This document shows positions 49,632 to 58,722 of a stretch of DNA of 64,000 nucleotides, piece after piece. Position numbers and translations under genes: made by a program. This DNA comes from OLB6 sp964525565. Its GTDB lineage: Bacteria; Bacteroidota; Ignavibacteria; Kapaibacteriales; Kapaibacteriaceae. Location: positions 1-64,000 of the forward strand of contig CAZGHI010000006.1 of the NCBI GenBank assembly GCA_964525565.1, read 5' to 3'. Under the pieces are notes generated by a model, which worked only from the letters and a program-made list of their open reading frames with translations, made no database searches and had not been told where the DNA came from. Position 1 is the stretch's first letter; every line of letters begins with the position of its first letter.

Positions 49632-49682
49632 AGGCTCAGGCTCACTGCAAATAAATATTGTAGTGAGTATGAGTGCACTGTT

Positions 49683-49702
49683 CGTCATATGGGAATATGA
49701 CG
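49683..49702. promoter_or_regulatory. Inverted repeat upstream of the WYL-like regulator
   Basis: CGTCATAT and ATATGACG form a perfect 8-bp inverted repeat with a 4-base spacer (GGGA), 51 bases before the regulator ATG. Size and position suit an operator bound by a dimeric winged-helix protein. Confidence 0.5.
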
Positions 49703-49747
49703 CCTCAATGTCAGACTGTGACAGATCACGGAGGCTGTGATTCCTTC

Positions 49748-49773
49748 AGCCGGGATAGAATAGAAACCCGGCT
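49748..49773 (-). terminator. Stem-loop downstream of rpoN
   Basis: AGCCGGG (49748-49754) pairs with CCCGGCT (49767-49773) across a 12-base loop, 45 bases after the rpoN stop. There is no U tract after it on the minus strand, so it is at best a weak terminator or processing site. Confidence 0.35.
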
Positions 49774-49818
49774 TCAACAGGTAACAAATCTGCAGGTTCT
49801 GTGCAGCGTTAAAAAAGC

Positions 49819-51429
49819 TTACAATTCGCGTCGTAAGCGTGCTACCGGAATACGAAGTTGTTCGCGGTATTTTGCAACCGTTCTTCTGGCCACGTTATAA
49901 CCAAATCGCTTCAGGTCCTTTGCCAGCTTATCGTCGCTCAGGGGCTTGGCTTTGTTTTCTGACTCGATGAGTTCTTTAATCTTTTGTTTGATGATGCGCG
50001 TGCTTACTTCTTCGCCGCTCTCCGTTACCAGCGATTCACTGAAGAAATACTTCAGTTCATAGGTCCCAAACTGCGTTTGAACGTACTTGCCATTTACAAT
50101 GCGGCAAACTGTGCTAATATCCAGCCCTGTAATCTCGCTCACATCACGATATATCAATGGTCGTAACCCTTCAGGGCCGCGTACAAAAAAATCGCGCTGG
50201 AGTCCGGCAATGGCCGACATTACTCTGAGCATTGTGCTTTTTCGCTGGCGAATGGCCTGCATAAGGAATTTGGCGTCTTCGTACTTCCGACGAAGAAATT
50301 CGCGTGTTTCCTTATTGAATTTGTGGAACCGGGCTTCACGCTTTAAACGCTCGTAAGCGTCACTTACACGAAGTGCCGGTAATCGGCTGTCGTTTACCGT
50401 AATAATGAAGTCCGTTCCATCGGCTGTTGGTTCAACTGTAAAGTCCGGGGCAATCGTATTTGATTCCGGACCAAACGTTCCACCACCTGGTCGTGGATTT
50501 AGGTTTCGAATCACCTCAATAGCCTCGCGCAAATAGGCTTCCGTTACATCAAGCTGGCGTTCGATTACGGTAAAGTGCTTCATTGCAAACGCTTCGTACG
50601 CTTCGGTAAGCACCAGCAGAGCCAGCTTCTGTGCAGCATTAGGTTTCTGAATGGAGCGAAGCTGGGCAACAAGGCACTCCTGCACTGTTCGGGACGCGAA
50701 ACCCGGAGGGTCCAGACTTTGTATGCGCTTAAGAACGGACTCGGCACTCTTTCCCGATAGTGGTTCCAGCACCTCTGTTATGCCGGGAAGTAGATCGCGC
50801 TCAAATCCAGTTGTTCGGGTTCCCAATAACGCAGGTGCTTGAACAGCAAGATTGTGTTCGGCAATCAAACCATTAACCTCTGCCAGTAACTCGTCAAGGT
50901 CTCTTCGCAGGTAACCATCTGCATCAACATTGCCAATCACGTACTCGCCAAACAATCGTTCCTCGGTGCTGAGGGGAAGGTAGCGCAATTGCTCCCTCAT
51001 GTCGTCTTCTAAACTTGGCGTTTCCCGAAAGGCAAAACCACCGTCTTCTTCGTCATCTTCAGCAGGGTTATAGTCGCTGGATCTCGTGGCTGATGGTTCT
51101 TCTCCCCAAAGGAGCTTGTAAAAGTCAAAACCATCTGAACCATCCTGAAACTCTGTTGCTGTTGACGGCAGAGAGCCAGCAGTTTGCTGTAATACAGATA
51201 CTGGAGCATCCGCCACCCGATGTTCATCGTCAGATGACGTTGGTCGTTCCGTTACCTCGTCAACCTCAGCACCTTCACGTTGCTCTTCTAACATCGGATT
51301 GTTTTCAATTTCCGATCGAACGTGCTGCTCAAATTGCAGTGCAGATAGCTGCAACAGTTTCAAATACTGAATCTGCTGCGGCGTAAGGGTTTGTTGCAGC
51401 GATGTTTGTAGGTTTAACCCAAGCTTCAT
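49819..51429 (-). CDS. rpoN: RNA polymerase sigma-54 factor
   Basis: A 536-residue sigma-54. Region I at the N-terminus is Gln/Leu-rich (MKLGLNLQTSLQQTLTPQQI, LKLLQLSALQFEQ) and ends ENNPMLEEQ; an acidic region II follows (residues ~50-150, several EDD and DEED stretches). The core-binding region includes LNPRPGGGTFG and VTVNDSRLPALRVSD. The DNA-binding end has STVCRIVNGKYVQTQFGTYELKYFFSE and the RpoN box ARRTVAKYRE. It directs polymerase to -24/-12 promoters and needs an AAA+ activator, none of which is encoded here. Its ATG overlaps the DUF3109 stop (ATGA). Confidence 0.97.
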   Translation of the reverse strand: MKLGLNLQTSLQQTLTPQQIQYLKLLQLSALQFEQHVRSEIENNPMLEEQREGAEVDEVTERPTSSDDEHRVADAPVSVLQQTAGSLPSTATEFQDGSDGFDFYKLLWGEEPSATRSSDYNPAEDDEEDGGFAFRETPSLEDDMREQLRYLPLSTEERLFGEYVIGNVDADGYLRRDLDELLAEVNGLIAEHNLAVQAPALLGTRTTGFERDLLPGITEVLEPLSGKSAESVLKRIQSLDPPGFASRTVQECLVAQLRSIQKPNAAQKLALLVLTEAYEAFAMKHFTVIERQLDVTEAYLREAIEVIRNLNPRPGGGTFGPESNTIAPDFTVEPTADGTDFIITVNDSRLPALRVSDAYERLKREARFHKFNKETREFLRRKYEDAKFLMQAIRQRKSTMLRVMSAIAGLQRDFFVRGPEGLRPLIYRDVSEITGLDISTVCRIVNGKYVQTQFGTYELKYFFSESLVTESGEEVSTRIIKQKIKELIESENKAKPLSDDKLAKDLKRFGYNVARRTVAKYREQLRIPVARLRREL

Positions 51430-52001
51430 GGATTTCCCCCGTTAGAGATCTGGCCGGTAAGCTCTACAAGCTTGTTAGCAAGTTCATGGCCGTAAGCACG
51501 TTCAACTGCGTCACGAACGGTTACGACAAGTGGCGTGCCACTTTGTTCACCGGAACGCCTACCCGGTTCACACTCGTCGAAGCGCTCATACCTTAAGTAC
51601 GGTCCGCCAAAGTTCGAAACCCGAATGGGGAAGAGGTGACATGAAAGGGGCTTTCGAAAGCTCGTTGCACCGCTGTGAAATGCCTTTTCAATTGAGCAAC
51701 GTGCTATATCGCCTTCCCAATACACAAAAACACAAGCCCCGTCATCTATACATGTTGTTTCCCAATGCCCAGGAGAACCAATAACTACTCCGGTTGCGTC
51801 AATTTCCTCCAAACTTCTGGGATCAAGAAACTCGCGGACGACTGCAACCACAGACTCAAGTTCGCTGACTTCTTCATCCAGCACCGGTGCTCCTCCACCC
51901 CCCTTTATGGTGCAACATGCACCCTTGCATGCTTGTAAGTCACAAGCAAACATAGATGTTACAACATCTGATTCGATAAGGAGATGATCAAGAGAATACA
52001 T
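51426..52001 (-). CDS. DUF3109 family cysteine-rich protein
   Basis: A 191-residue DUF3109 protein, a Bacteroidota/Chlorobi-type family related to YkgJ-like zinc or iron-sulfur proteins. The conserved cysteines appear as FACDLQACKGACCTIKGGGG near the N-terminus (four Cys), then TCIDDGACVFV, ARCSIEKAF and LSCHLFPIRVS, ending with FDECEPG. This set is what the family is defined by; a metal centre is likely but unproven. The GAPVLDEEVSELE turn follows the first cluster. It starts 52 bases after copA in the same direction and overlaps rpoN by ATGA, so it may be expressed with the sigma factor. Confidence 0.88.
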   Translation of the reverse strand: MYSLDHLLIESDVVTSMFACDLQACKGACCTIKGGGGAPVLDEEVSELESVVAVVREFLDPRSLEEIDATGVVIGSPGHWETTCIDDGACVFVYWEGDIARCSIEKAFHSGATSFRKPLSCHLFPIRVSNFGGPYLRYERFDECEPGRRSGEQSGTPLVVTVRDAVERAYGHELANKLVELTGQISNGGNP

Positions 52002-52053
52002 GCGTGCTGAAAAATAGCACGATTATTGCTAGAAGATTACCGTAGCAAAAAAT

Positions 52054-54264
52054 TTATTTGTGTAATGGAAGCGACTGTAGGCGTAGGGAGTTTGCCATTA
52101 CAGTCAGGGAACTGAGGGCCATTGTTGCTGCGGCCAGCATGGGCGAAAGAGTCCAGCCTGTCAGCGGAAAGAGAGCGCCGGCGGCAATTGGGATGCTGAG
52201 TACATTGTACAGGAATGCCAGATAAAGATTCTGACGCACCGTTTTCATGGTGGCTCGGGATGCTCGAAGTGCAAGGATCAGGTTTGACAGTCCGTTGCCA
52301 ATCAGCGTTAAATCAGCAACGGCGTGAGCAAACTCAGAGGCACTGTTTAACGTTATGGCAACGTGTGCTTGTGCCATAGCCGGCGCGTCATTGATTCCGT
52401 CTCCAATCATCGCTGTAGGTCCGTAGAGGTGCTGTAAGCGCTGCACTTCTTGTGCTTTCTGCTCGGGAATCACGCCCCATCGAACATCTGTGATGCCCGT
52501 CTTCCGCGCAACGGCAGCCGCTGTGAACTCACTGTCTCCGGTGATCATGGATACATGAATGCCATCTTTCTGTAAAGCTTCAACAGTGAGCGGGGCTTCA
52601 TCGCGCATCGGATCGGCACAACTGAGCATAGCACACACATGCCCATTTATGGAGACGTACACAACCGTCTCAGCTTCTTTTTCGGCAAGTTCGGCTGCGG
52701 TCTCCAGATCACCGGGGATCAATGCCAGTGCTTCGCTAAGGAGTCTTTTGTTACCGATTCGCACGTGGTCGTTGCCAACCATACCAACAATGCCCTTGCC
52801 TGCATGGGTTGTAATGGCAACCTGTTCACTGCCTTCCGGCGTAGGAAAAGCAGCCACAATAGCACTAGCCAAGGGATGCTCGCTATGTGCTTCTGCGCGT
52901 GCCACTATGCTCCAAACCTCGCTTGCCGGACGTTTACACGAGGTGGAAATTACCTTCGTGCGAACGACAGGCGTCCCATACGTGAGCGTTCCGGTTTTGT
53001 CGAATGCAACGGCACGCACCGATCCTAATACCTCGAGTGCTTCTGCCGAACGGAAGATGATGTTATATCGGGTAGCAAGCCCCCCCCCGACAACAAGCGC
53101 AGCGGGTGTAGCCAATCCCAGTGCGCAAGGACACGCAATAACAAGCACTGCTATTGCACAGTTGATGGCTCTCGCTACTGCCATCGGAGAGTCGTCAGCA
53201 ATCAACCAAAGAGCGAACGTTAGTGCTGCAATTGCTAAAACAACAGGAACAAAAACAGCGCTGATACTATCGGCCAAACGCTGTATTGGTGCTTTACTTT
53301 GCTGCGCTTCTTCAACGGCACGAATGATCGCAGCAAGCCGTGTAGCAGATCCGGTTGCAGTTGTTCGAACGGTCAAGGATCCGCTCTGGTTATGTGTGCC
53401 GGCAATTACGCGCTGACCTTCGCCGCGTTCTACAGGCATACTCTCTCCAGTGAGAATGCTTTCGTCAACGCTCGATGTACCGGAAAGGATTTCGCCATCT
53501 GCAGGGATGATCTCACCCGGCCTTACCACGAACAACGACCCGATTGGTAGAGTGTCGGGGTCAACGTCGCGAAGAGCCCCCTCTTCTAATTGATGTGCTA
53601 CCGGCGCCCTTTGGCGTACTAGTACTGCGAGGTCTGACATTAACGACGTTCGAGCCCGCGATTCTAGCCACTTACCGAGAAGCACGAGGGCGATGATTGT
53701 AGTGGTTGTGTCGAAGTACAGTTCGCTTTTATTGGCCAGAACGCCATCGAGAAGAGGTGTGAATGCGATAAGTACGCTGTACGCCAGAGCCGACCCTGCT
53801 CCCAATGTAATGAGCGTATCCATGGTAACACGACGGGCGCGTAGTCCTGACAGTGCCCGAAGCATAAACGCTCTGCCTGACCACACCACAGGAATCGTTA
53901 GTGTAAGGAGGATGGCGGGTTGTACATGAACATGCAAAACCATCGTAAGAACAAAAATTGCAAGAGCAAACGGGGCAGCTATGAGCAGATTCACAAGCCA
54001 GTACCGAGTAGTTCGCTGCTGGTTGACCATCGGATCTCCTGAAGTGCGTTCAGCATCCGAAGAGATTGTTGAAACCCGATATCCCGCCTCCTCTACTGCC
54101 CGAATAAGATCCGATGGTTTCGTACCCTCTGATGTTACGGCAGCACGATTCGTAACCAGATTCACACTCACATGCTTGACGCCGGAAACGCGTTTGAGTG
54201 CCGACTCGACGGAATGAGTGCATGCAGCACAGTGCATGCCTTCGATGTCAAGAATTGTTACCAT
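52054..54264 (-). CDS. copA: Copper-translocating P-type ATPase
   Basis: A 736-residue P1B-type ATPase exporting Cu(I) from the cytoplasm. One N-terminal heavy-metal-associated domain carries GMHCAACTHSVE. The membrane metal site is the CPC of AVLVIACPCALGLATPAAL; the last two helices add YNVLSIPIAAG and MALSSLTVMANSLRL, which identify the Cu(I) subgroup. The catalytic cycle motifs are TGES (ILTGESMPVE), the phosphorylated DKTGT (VAFDKTGTLTYG), HP (SEHPLASAI) and GDGINDAPA. A run of nine C at 53080-53088 (three Gly codons on this strand) leaves the frame intact. It begins 7 bases after msrA in the same direction. Confidence 0.96.
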   Translation of the reverse strand: MVTILDIEGMHCAACTHSVESALKRVSGVKHVSVNLVTNRAAVTSEGTKPSDLIRAVEEAGYRVSTISSDAERTSGDPMVNQQRTTRYWLVNLLIAAPFALAIFVLTMVLHVHVQPAILLTLTIPVVWSGRAFMLRALSGLRARRVTMDTLITLGAGSALAYSVLIAFTPLLDGVLANKSELYFDTTTTIIALVLLGKWLESRARTSLMSDLAVLVRQRAPVAHQLEEGALRDVDPDTLPIGSLFVVRPGEIIPADGEILSGTSSVDESILTGESMPVERGEGQRVIAGTHNQSGSLTVRTTATGSATRLAAIIRAVEEAQQSKAPIQRLADSISAVFVPVVLAIAALTFALWLIADDSPMAVARAINCAIAVLVIACPCALGLATPAALVVGGGLATRYNIIFRSAEALEVLGSVRAVAFDKTGTLTYGTPVVRTKVISTSCKRPASEVWSIVARAEAHSEHPLASAIVAAFPTPEGSEQVAITTHAGKGIVGMVGNDHVRIGNKRLLSEALALIPGDLETAAELAEKEAETVVYVSINGHVCAMLSCADPMRDEAPLTVEALQKDGIHVSMITGDSEFTAAAVARKTGITDVRWGVIPEQKAQEVQRLQHLYGPTAMIGDGINDAPAMAQAHVAITLNSASEFAHAVADLTLIGNGLSNLILALRASRATMKTVRQNLYLAFLYNVLSIPIAAGALFPLTGWTLSPMLAAATMALSSLTVMANSLRLQSLPLHK

Positions 54265-54271
54265 CGTTTAC

Positions 54272-54916
54272 TTAGCGATACTGCGGCTTACTTCGATTTC
54301 GAAACGTCTTGAGAAACTTCTCTACCTTTGGACGAACAACAAAGGCACAGTAAGGCTGTGAGGAATTAAGGTTGAAATAGTTCTGGTGATAGTCTTCGGC
54401 CGGATAAAATGCTGAGTATGGTTGAACTTCGGTAACGATGGGATCCTGCCATATTCCTGCTGCATTCAGTTGTTCAATGTAGGCTTCGGCAATTTCTTTT
54501 TGTTCTTTGGTGTGATAGAAGATAGCGCTTCGATACTGCCGTCCGACATCGTTGCCTTGCCTGTTTAGAGTTGTGGGATCGTGCACCTCAAAGAACACCT
54601 GTAGAAGATCTTCGTATGATAATACCGAGGGGTCGAACACGATCTGACAGGCCTCGGCATGGTTGGTGCTGCCGGAACTAACGGCTTTATAGTTGGCATC
54701 GTTGGCCGAGCCGCCGCAGTAGCCGCTTACAACGGTATCAACGCCCTCCAAGCGCTGAAACACTGCCTCGATGCACCAAAAACAGCCACCGGCGAGGGTA
54801 GCTGTTTCGCGGTCGTTTTTTTTCATTGTATGTGATGTTGCTGGTGAAGAAGCGGAGTTACTGTTCAACGAACATGCCGTGATCATCAAGTAGCATAGTG
54901 ATGCTAAAACTCTCAT
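54272..54916 (-). CDS. msrA: Peptide methionine sulfoxide reductase MsrA, lipoprotein form
   Basis: A 214-residue MsrA that repairs S-methionine sulfoxide. The active-site motif reads LAGGCFWCIEAVFQRLEGV, with the catalytic Cys in GCFW, and is followed by SGYCGG, the HAEACQIVFDP strand and YRSAIFYH. The C-terminal end is short and I do not see the usual extra resolving Cys arrangement beyond QPYCAF. The first 15 residues (MRVLASLCYLMITAC) form a lipoprotein signal with ITAC as lipobox, so the enzyme probably works on the periplasmic side of a membrane. Placement between copA and mscS, together with DUF3109 and crcB, suggests an ion- and oxidant-stress group. Confidence 0.94.
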   Translation of the reverse strand: MRVLASLCYLMITACSLNSNSASSPATSHTMKKNDRETATLAGGCFWCIEAVFQRLEGVDTVVSGYCGGSANDANYKAVSSGSTNHAEACQIVFDPSVLSYEDLLQVFFEVHDPTTLNRQGNDVGRQYRSAIFYHTKEQKEIAEAYIEQLNAAGIWQDPIVTEVQPYSAFYPAEDYHQNYFNLNSSQPYCAFVVRPKVEKFLKTFRNRSKPQYR

Positions 54917-54933
54917 TGAGGCTGAGACGAACG

Positions 54934-55749
54934 TTAAAGCGGTGCGTTGTTTCGGAATGCATAGCGGAATTCCGGAGCAGGTAAACTGGCCTCTTCGGCA
55001 ACGGTCCGGATTGCATCATTCGTGGCTGCCATAACTGTCCAGTAATCCGCTGGCTTGCAGTACGGTCGTACGGCTAAAACAGCGCCAGCCATGGTAAACT
55101 CCACTACCCATACCTCCGGAGCAGGGGATTCTAGTACCCCGGGGATGTTCTTCAGTGACGTAAGAAGCCGATGAATTGTATCGTCAATATTTACTCCATG
55201 TGCAAGCTGCATACGCAGATCAACTCGGCGATGAGGCACGTCAGTCAGATTCTGAATGTTATCGGAGAACACCTTGTTGTTTCCGATAAAGGTGCGCACC
55301 CCGTCAGGTGTGGTTAATGTTGTTGCAAACAGCCCTATCTCATCAACCTTTCCGAGTGTTCCTGCTACACTTATTACATCACCAACCTTGAACGGACGCA
55401 GTACAAGGAGAAATGCACCTGCCGCAAAGTTTGCTAACAGTCCACCCCAAGCAGTACCAATAGCAAAACCGGCAGCAGCAATGAATGCAGCAAACGATGT
55501 GGTTTCAACGCCGAACTGAGCAAGAATGGCAATCACCAGCAAGATATTGAGGCCAACGCCGATGATACTGCACAGATAAACCTGTAGTGTTGCATCAAAA
55601 TGTCGCGCTGTAAGGGCTTTGCGTACGAACCGCACAATTAAACCAATCATCCAGCGACCAACTATCCACAGTGCAATTGCCCCAACAACTTGTATCCCGT
55701 ACGATACGGCAGCGCTCTGGATGCTTTGGAGAATCTTTTCGAAATCCAT
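54934..55749 (-). CDS. mscS: Small-conductance mechanosensitive channel (MscS family)
   Basis: A 271-residue MscS-type channel from ATG 55749 (MDFEKILQSIQ); ATGs at 55764 and a longer frame to 55779 are possible. Three helices precede the beta domain. TM3 and the pore read AAAGFAIGTAWGGLLANFAAG, the Gly/Ala-rich gate of the family, followed by LLVLRPFKVGDVISVAGTLGKV, the signature of the middle beta domain. The C-terminal alpha/beta domain has VDLRMQLAHGVNIDDTIHRLL and EVWVVEFTMAGAVLAVRPYC. It releases solutes on hypo-osmotic shock. Next to crcB (51 bases downstream on this strand, read first) and msrA. Confidence 0.95.
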   Translation of the reverse strand: MDFEKILQSIQSAAVSYGIQVVGAIALWIVGRWMIGLIVRFVRKALTARHFDATLQVYLCSIIGVGLNILLVIAILAQFGVETTSFAAFIAAAGFAIGTAWGGLLANFAAGAFLLVLRPFKVGDVISVAGTLGKVDEIGLFATTLTTPDGVRTFIGNNKVFSDNIQNLTDVPHRRVDLRMQLAHGVNIDDTIHRLLTSLKNIPGVLESPAPEVWVVEFTMAGAVLAVRPYCKPADYWTVMAATNDAIRTVAEEASLPAPEFRYAFRNNAPL

Positions 55750-55800
55750 GGACGGAACTCCCATTTGATGAAAGGACAAGCGTTTAGATTGTAACGGCGT

Positions 55801-56178
55801 TTATGATGCTATCCATCGGGCTACAAATACGCCGGCGTATGCCGAAAGTACACTACCGGTGATTGTAAGAATGATATAGATCCCTGCCAAAGTACCGTTC
55901 CCTGTATCAATCATGTTCACGGTTTCCATGGAAAAGGTACTCATTGTTGTAAATCCTCCACATAAACCAGTTCCAAGAAATAAATACACATCGCGTGAGC
56001 CCCCTCCAACCAGCACTGAGAGCGCCGATAGTGTACCAAGAACAAATGAGCCGACCAGGTTAACAATGATTGTGCCCACTGGTAATGAATCCGTAGAAAC
56101 GGGGAAAGCCGAACTCAGCAGATATCGAAGTACACTTCCAATTGCTCCCCCAGCCAGCACGTGTAGAATCGGCATCAT
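55801..56178 (-). CDS. crcB: Fluoride ion exporter CrcB/Fluc
   Basis: A 125-residue Fluc-type fluoride channel from ATG 56178 (MMPILHVLAGG); 56175 is the neighbouring Met, and the longer frame to 56343 is not needed. Four helices are evident. GGAIGSVLRYLLS is the family start, TIIVNLVGSFVLGTLSAL holds the conserved Asn that lines the pore, and GLCGGFTTMSTFSME is the TTFSTF-type break motif with the central Na+ site. Length equals the usual ~125. No fluoride riboswitch was found in the 90 bases upstream. It is divergent from the M1 peptidase. Confidence 0.93.
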   Translation of the reverse strand: MMPILHVLAGGAIGSVLRYLLSSAFPVSTDSLPVGTIIVNLVGSFVLGTLSALSVLVGGGSRDVYLFLGTGLCGGFTTMSTFSMETVNMIDTGNGTLAGIYIILTITGSVLSAYAGVFVARWIAS

Positions 56179-56271
56179 AGTATCAGTGCATGAGATTGTA
56201 CAAAGTGATCCCAGAGCAAATGTAGGAACGATAACTTTGTTCTTTCCCATATCGTTCAATTCGAGTTGTTC

Positions 56272-58722
56272 ATGAAACTTGTACTGTTCGTCTTTTTCGT
56301 TGTTGCGGCGGCTTGTGTGGTGTGTCAGGAGCCGTATTTGCATACGACTACGTTTTTACAATATCCCGGCAGTGAGCCACGCGAGCATGCTGTTGATATG
56401 ATCCACATGAAAGTTGATGTGGAGTTCGACACTGTGAAGACCATGGTGAAAGGGAAGGTACTTCATTCCTTCCGCGTGCTCCAGCAGAATGTGGATTCGC
56501 TGGTTTTTGATGGTGTGAAGATTACAGTCCTGCAAGCAATGCTGAATGGCAAACCTGCCCGCTATGTGGTTACGGACACAACCGTAGTAGTGTATTGCGA
56601 GCCGTCGCTCCGTTGGGATACCGAAGGAACAGTGCAGTTCACCTACGAGGCAACACCACGTAGGGGGCTCTTTTTTATCGGTTGGAACGATAGTACAGGC
56701 ACCATGCGTAGGCAGATTTGGACGCAGGGGCAGGCTGTTGACAACAGACACTGGATTCCTATGTACGATGAAATGAACGATAAAATGTTGACCGAAACCA
56801 TCATCACATTTGATTCATCGTACACAGTGATTTCTAATGGTATCCGTAAAAGTGTGCGCTCGAATAGCAATGGAACAAAAACGTGGCATTACGCAATGTC
56901 TAAGCCCCATGCGTCGTACTTACTAATGGTGGCAATTGGTAGATATGCCGTTGCCACCGACACTACGAGTAGTGGCGTAGCTCTTGAGCAGTATTACTAC
57001 CCAGACCGTCCGCAAGACCTGGAACCAACCTATCGGCTGAGCAAAGAATCCATGGATTTTTTGGAGAAGGAGACGGGGTATCCATATCCCTGGGGTGTGT
57101 ATCGTCAGGTGCCCGCTGCAGATTACGTATATGGTGCAATGGAGAACACTACGGCCACAATCTTTGGAGACTTCTTCCTAACAGACTCCCGAGGCTGGTT
57201 AGACCGCTCATATGTAACAGTTAATGTGCACGAGCTAACACACCAGTGGTTTGGCGACCTCGTTACTGCGCGCAGTTTAAAGTCGCTATGGTTACAGGAA
57301 AGTTTTGCAACCTTTTACCCACTGCTCTTTACGCGTACCGTGTACGGAGAAGATGAGTATCAATGGAGTCGCCGCGGAATGCAAAACGCGGCGCTTTCGG
57401 CTGGAGAAAAGGATCGGTTCCCAATCGTACATGTTAAGGCAGGTGGTTCCAGAGTTTATCCAAAAGGGGCAGTAGTGCTGGATATGATGAGAACGGTTTT
57501 TGGTGCAGACGAACAGCGAAGAGTTATTCTGAAGTATCTAAAGCAGCATGCATTTGGAAATGTGGAAACCAACGACCTGTATTTGGCATTTCAGGACACG
57601 CTTGGGCTGAGTCCGGATTGGTTTTTCAACCAGTGGTTATACAAAGGTGGTGAACCCGAATATCATGTTTCCTACTACCAGTCGAGCCGAGACGATCTTA
57701 AGGGAGCAGAATCGGTAACCACAATGGTNNNNNNNNNNAACCAAGTTCACTTTACCGATGCGCTTACCGGGCTGTTTAAAATGCCCGTTGTTTGTGAGGT
57801 ACACTATACGGACGGAACCAAGGATTCCGTTCGAGCCTGGATAGAAGAGAAGACTACACTTGTTGACATACCCAACCCGCTTGGCAAACCGATTGCTTTC
57901 CTGCTTTTCGATCCGGGTTCTACGATACTAAAAAAAATTACTTTTAAAAAATCGTGGGACATGCTTGCAGCACAAGCGCGGAAGGCACCCGCAATGATAG
58001 ACCGATACGATGCTCTAACGCAGCTCGATTCCGACAGTACACGTAACATGCAATTGCTAGCCATTATTAGGGACGTCTATAGTTCCGAAAAACACCATGC
58101 TCTGCGTTCAGAGGCAGTTTCCATGGCTGCTCGCTTAGCCGAAAAGGAGGTTGCCGAAGCATGGGAGGTTGTTCGTAATGGTCTTGCCGATAAACACCCG
58201 GATGTACGCAAACGGGCACTTGCTGCTCTTACCATCATTCCGGAACAGCTACGTGGCGGAGTGGAAGCTTGCCTTGCCGACTCGTCGTATGCTGTTATGG
58301 AATCTGCGTTGCGCAGACTTTGTCGATCGTTCCCAGCGAGAGCAGATTCGTACATCTCTATCGTTCAGGGAGTTCGAAGTCCGGGAGCGGCTGTAGAAAT
58401 TGCCGTTGCCGAATATCAGGCCTCACAGGGGAATACAGAGGCTGCGGCAGTGCTTGCCGAGTTCTGTGGTCCAAAGTATGATTTTGTTACCCGCCGAAAT
58501 GCCTTTCAGGCAGTAGTTCGCTTGGGAACTGCCACATCTGCCATGATTTCGAATATTGCTGACGCTCTTCGTCATCAAAATTGGAGGCTTACAGAGTCTG
58601 CACGCGATACATTGGCCAAATTGACTGGCATTTCCCAGAATCGTGACCTTATCTGGGCCGAAAGTTCAAATGTTAGGCTTACGAAGGCGCAGCAAAAGAT
58701 TCTGCAAGACCTTGCGCGATAG
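56272..58722 (+). CDS. M1 family metallo-aminopeptidase with C-terminal HEAT-like repeats
   Basis: About 816 residues, with a signal peptide (KLVLFVFFVVAAACVVCQ), so it is exported. The exopeptidase motif is GAMEN and the zinc site is VHELTHQWFGDLV with the third ligand Glu in LQESFATFY 18 residues on, the full HExxH-x18-E set of M1 enzymes. Residues up to ~200 form the usual beta-saddle (DVEFDTVKTMVKGKVLH). From residue ~560 the sequence becomes a helical repeat region (RSEAVSMAARLAEKEVAEAW, DVRKRALAALTIIPEQLRGG) resembling HEAT repeats. A gap of ten N at 57729-57738 falls after the catalytic domain, and the frame is preserved. It removes N-terminal residues from extracytoplasmic peptides. 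Confidence 0.92.
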   Translation: MKLVLFVFFVVAAACVVCQEPYLHTTTFLQYPGSEPREHAVDMIHMKVDVEFDTVKTMVKGKVLHSFRVLQQNVDSLVFDGVKITVLQAMLNGKPARYVVTDTTVVVYCEPSLRWDTEGTVQFTYEATPRRGLFFIGWNDSTGTMRRQIWTQGQAVDNRHWIPMYDEMNDKMLTETIITFDSSYTVISNGIRKSVRSNSNGTKTWHYAMSKPHASYLLMVAIGRYAVATDTTSSGVALEQYYYPDRPQDLEPTYRLSKESMDFLEKETGYPYPWGVYRQVPAADYVYGAMENTTATIFGDFFLTDSRGWLDRSYVTVNVHELTHQWFGDLVTARSLKSLWLQESFATFYPLLFTRTVYGEDEYQWSRRGMQNAALSAGEKDRFPIVHVKAGGSRVYPKGAVVLDMMRTVFGADEQRRVILKYLKQHAFGNVETNDLYLAFQDTLGLSPDWFFNQWLYKGGEPEYHVSYYQSSRDDLKGAESVTTMXXXXNQVHFTDALTGLFKMPVVCEVHYTDGTKDSVRAWIEEKTTLVDIPNPLGKPIAFLLFDPGSTILKKITFKKSWDMLAAQARKAPAMIDRYDALTQLDSDSTRNMQLLAIIRDVYSSEKHHALRSEAVSMAARLAEKEVAEAWEVVRNGLADKHPDVRKRALAALTIIPEQLRGGVEACLADSSYAVMESALRRLCRSFPARADSYISIVQGVRSPGAAVEIAVAEYQASQGNTEAAAVLAEFCGPKYDFVTRRNAFQAVVRLGTATSAMISNIADALRHQNWRLTESARDTLAKLTGISQNRDLIWAESSNVRLTKAQQKILQDLAR
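57729..57738. other. Assembly gap (10 N)
   Basis: Ten undetermined bases inside the M1 peptidase gene, in the beta-rich domain after the catalytic core. The frame is the same on both sides. Confidence 0.99.

Noticed and set aside
56179..56271. Fluoride riboswitch before crcB
   Set aside because: The typical GG-x-GATGG and pseudoknot elements are missing in the short leader.
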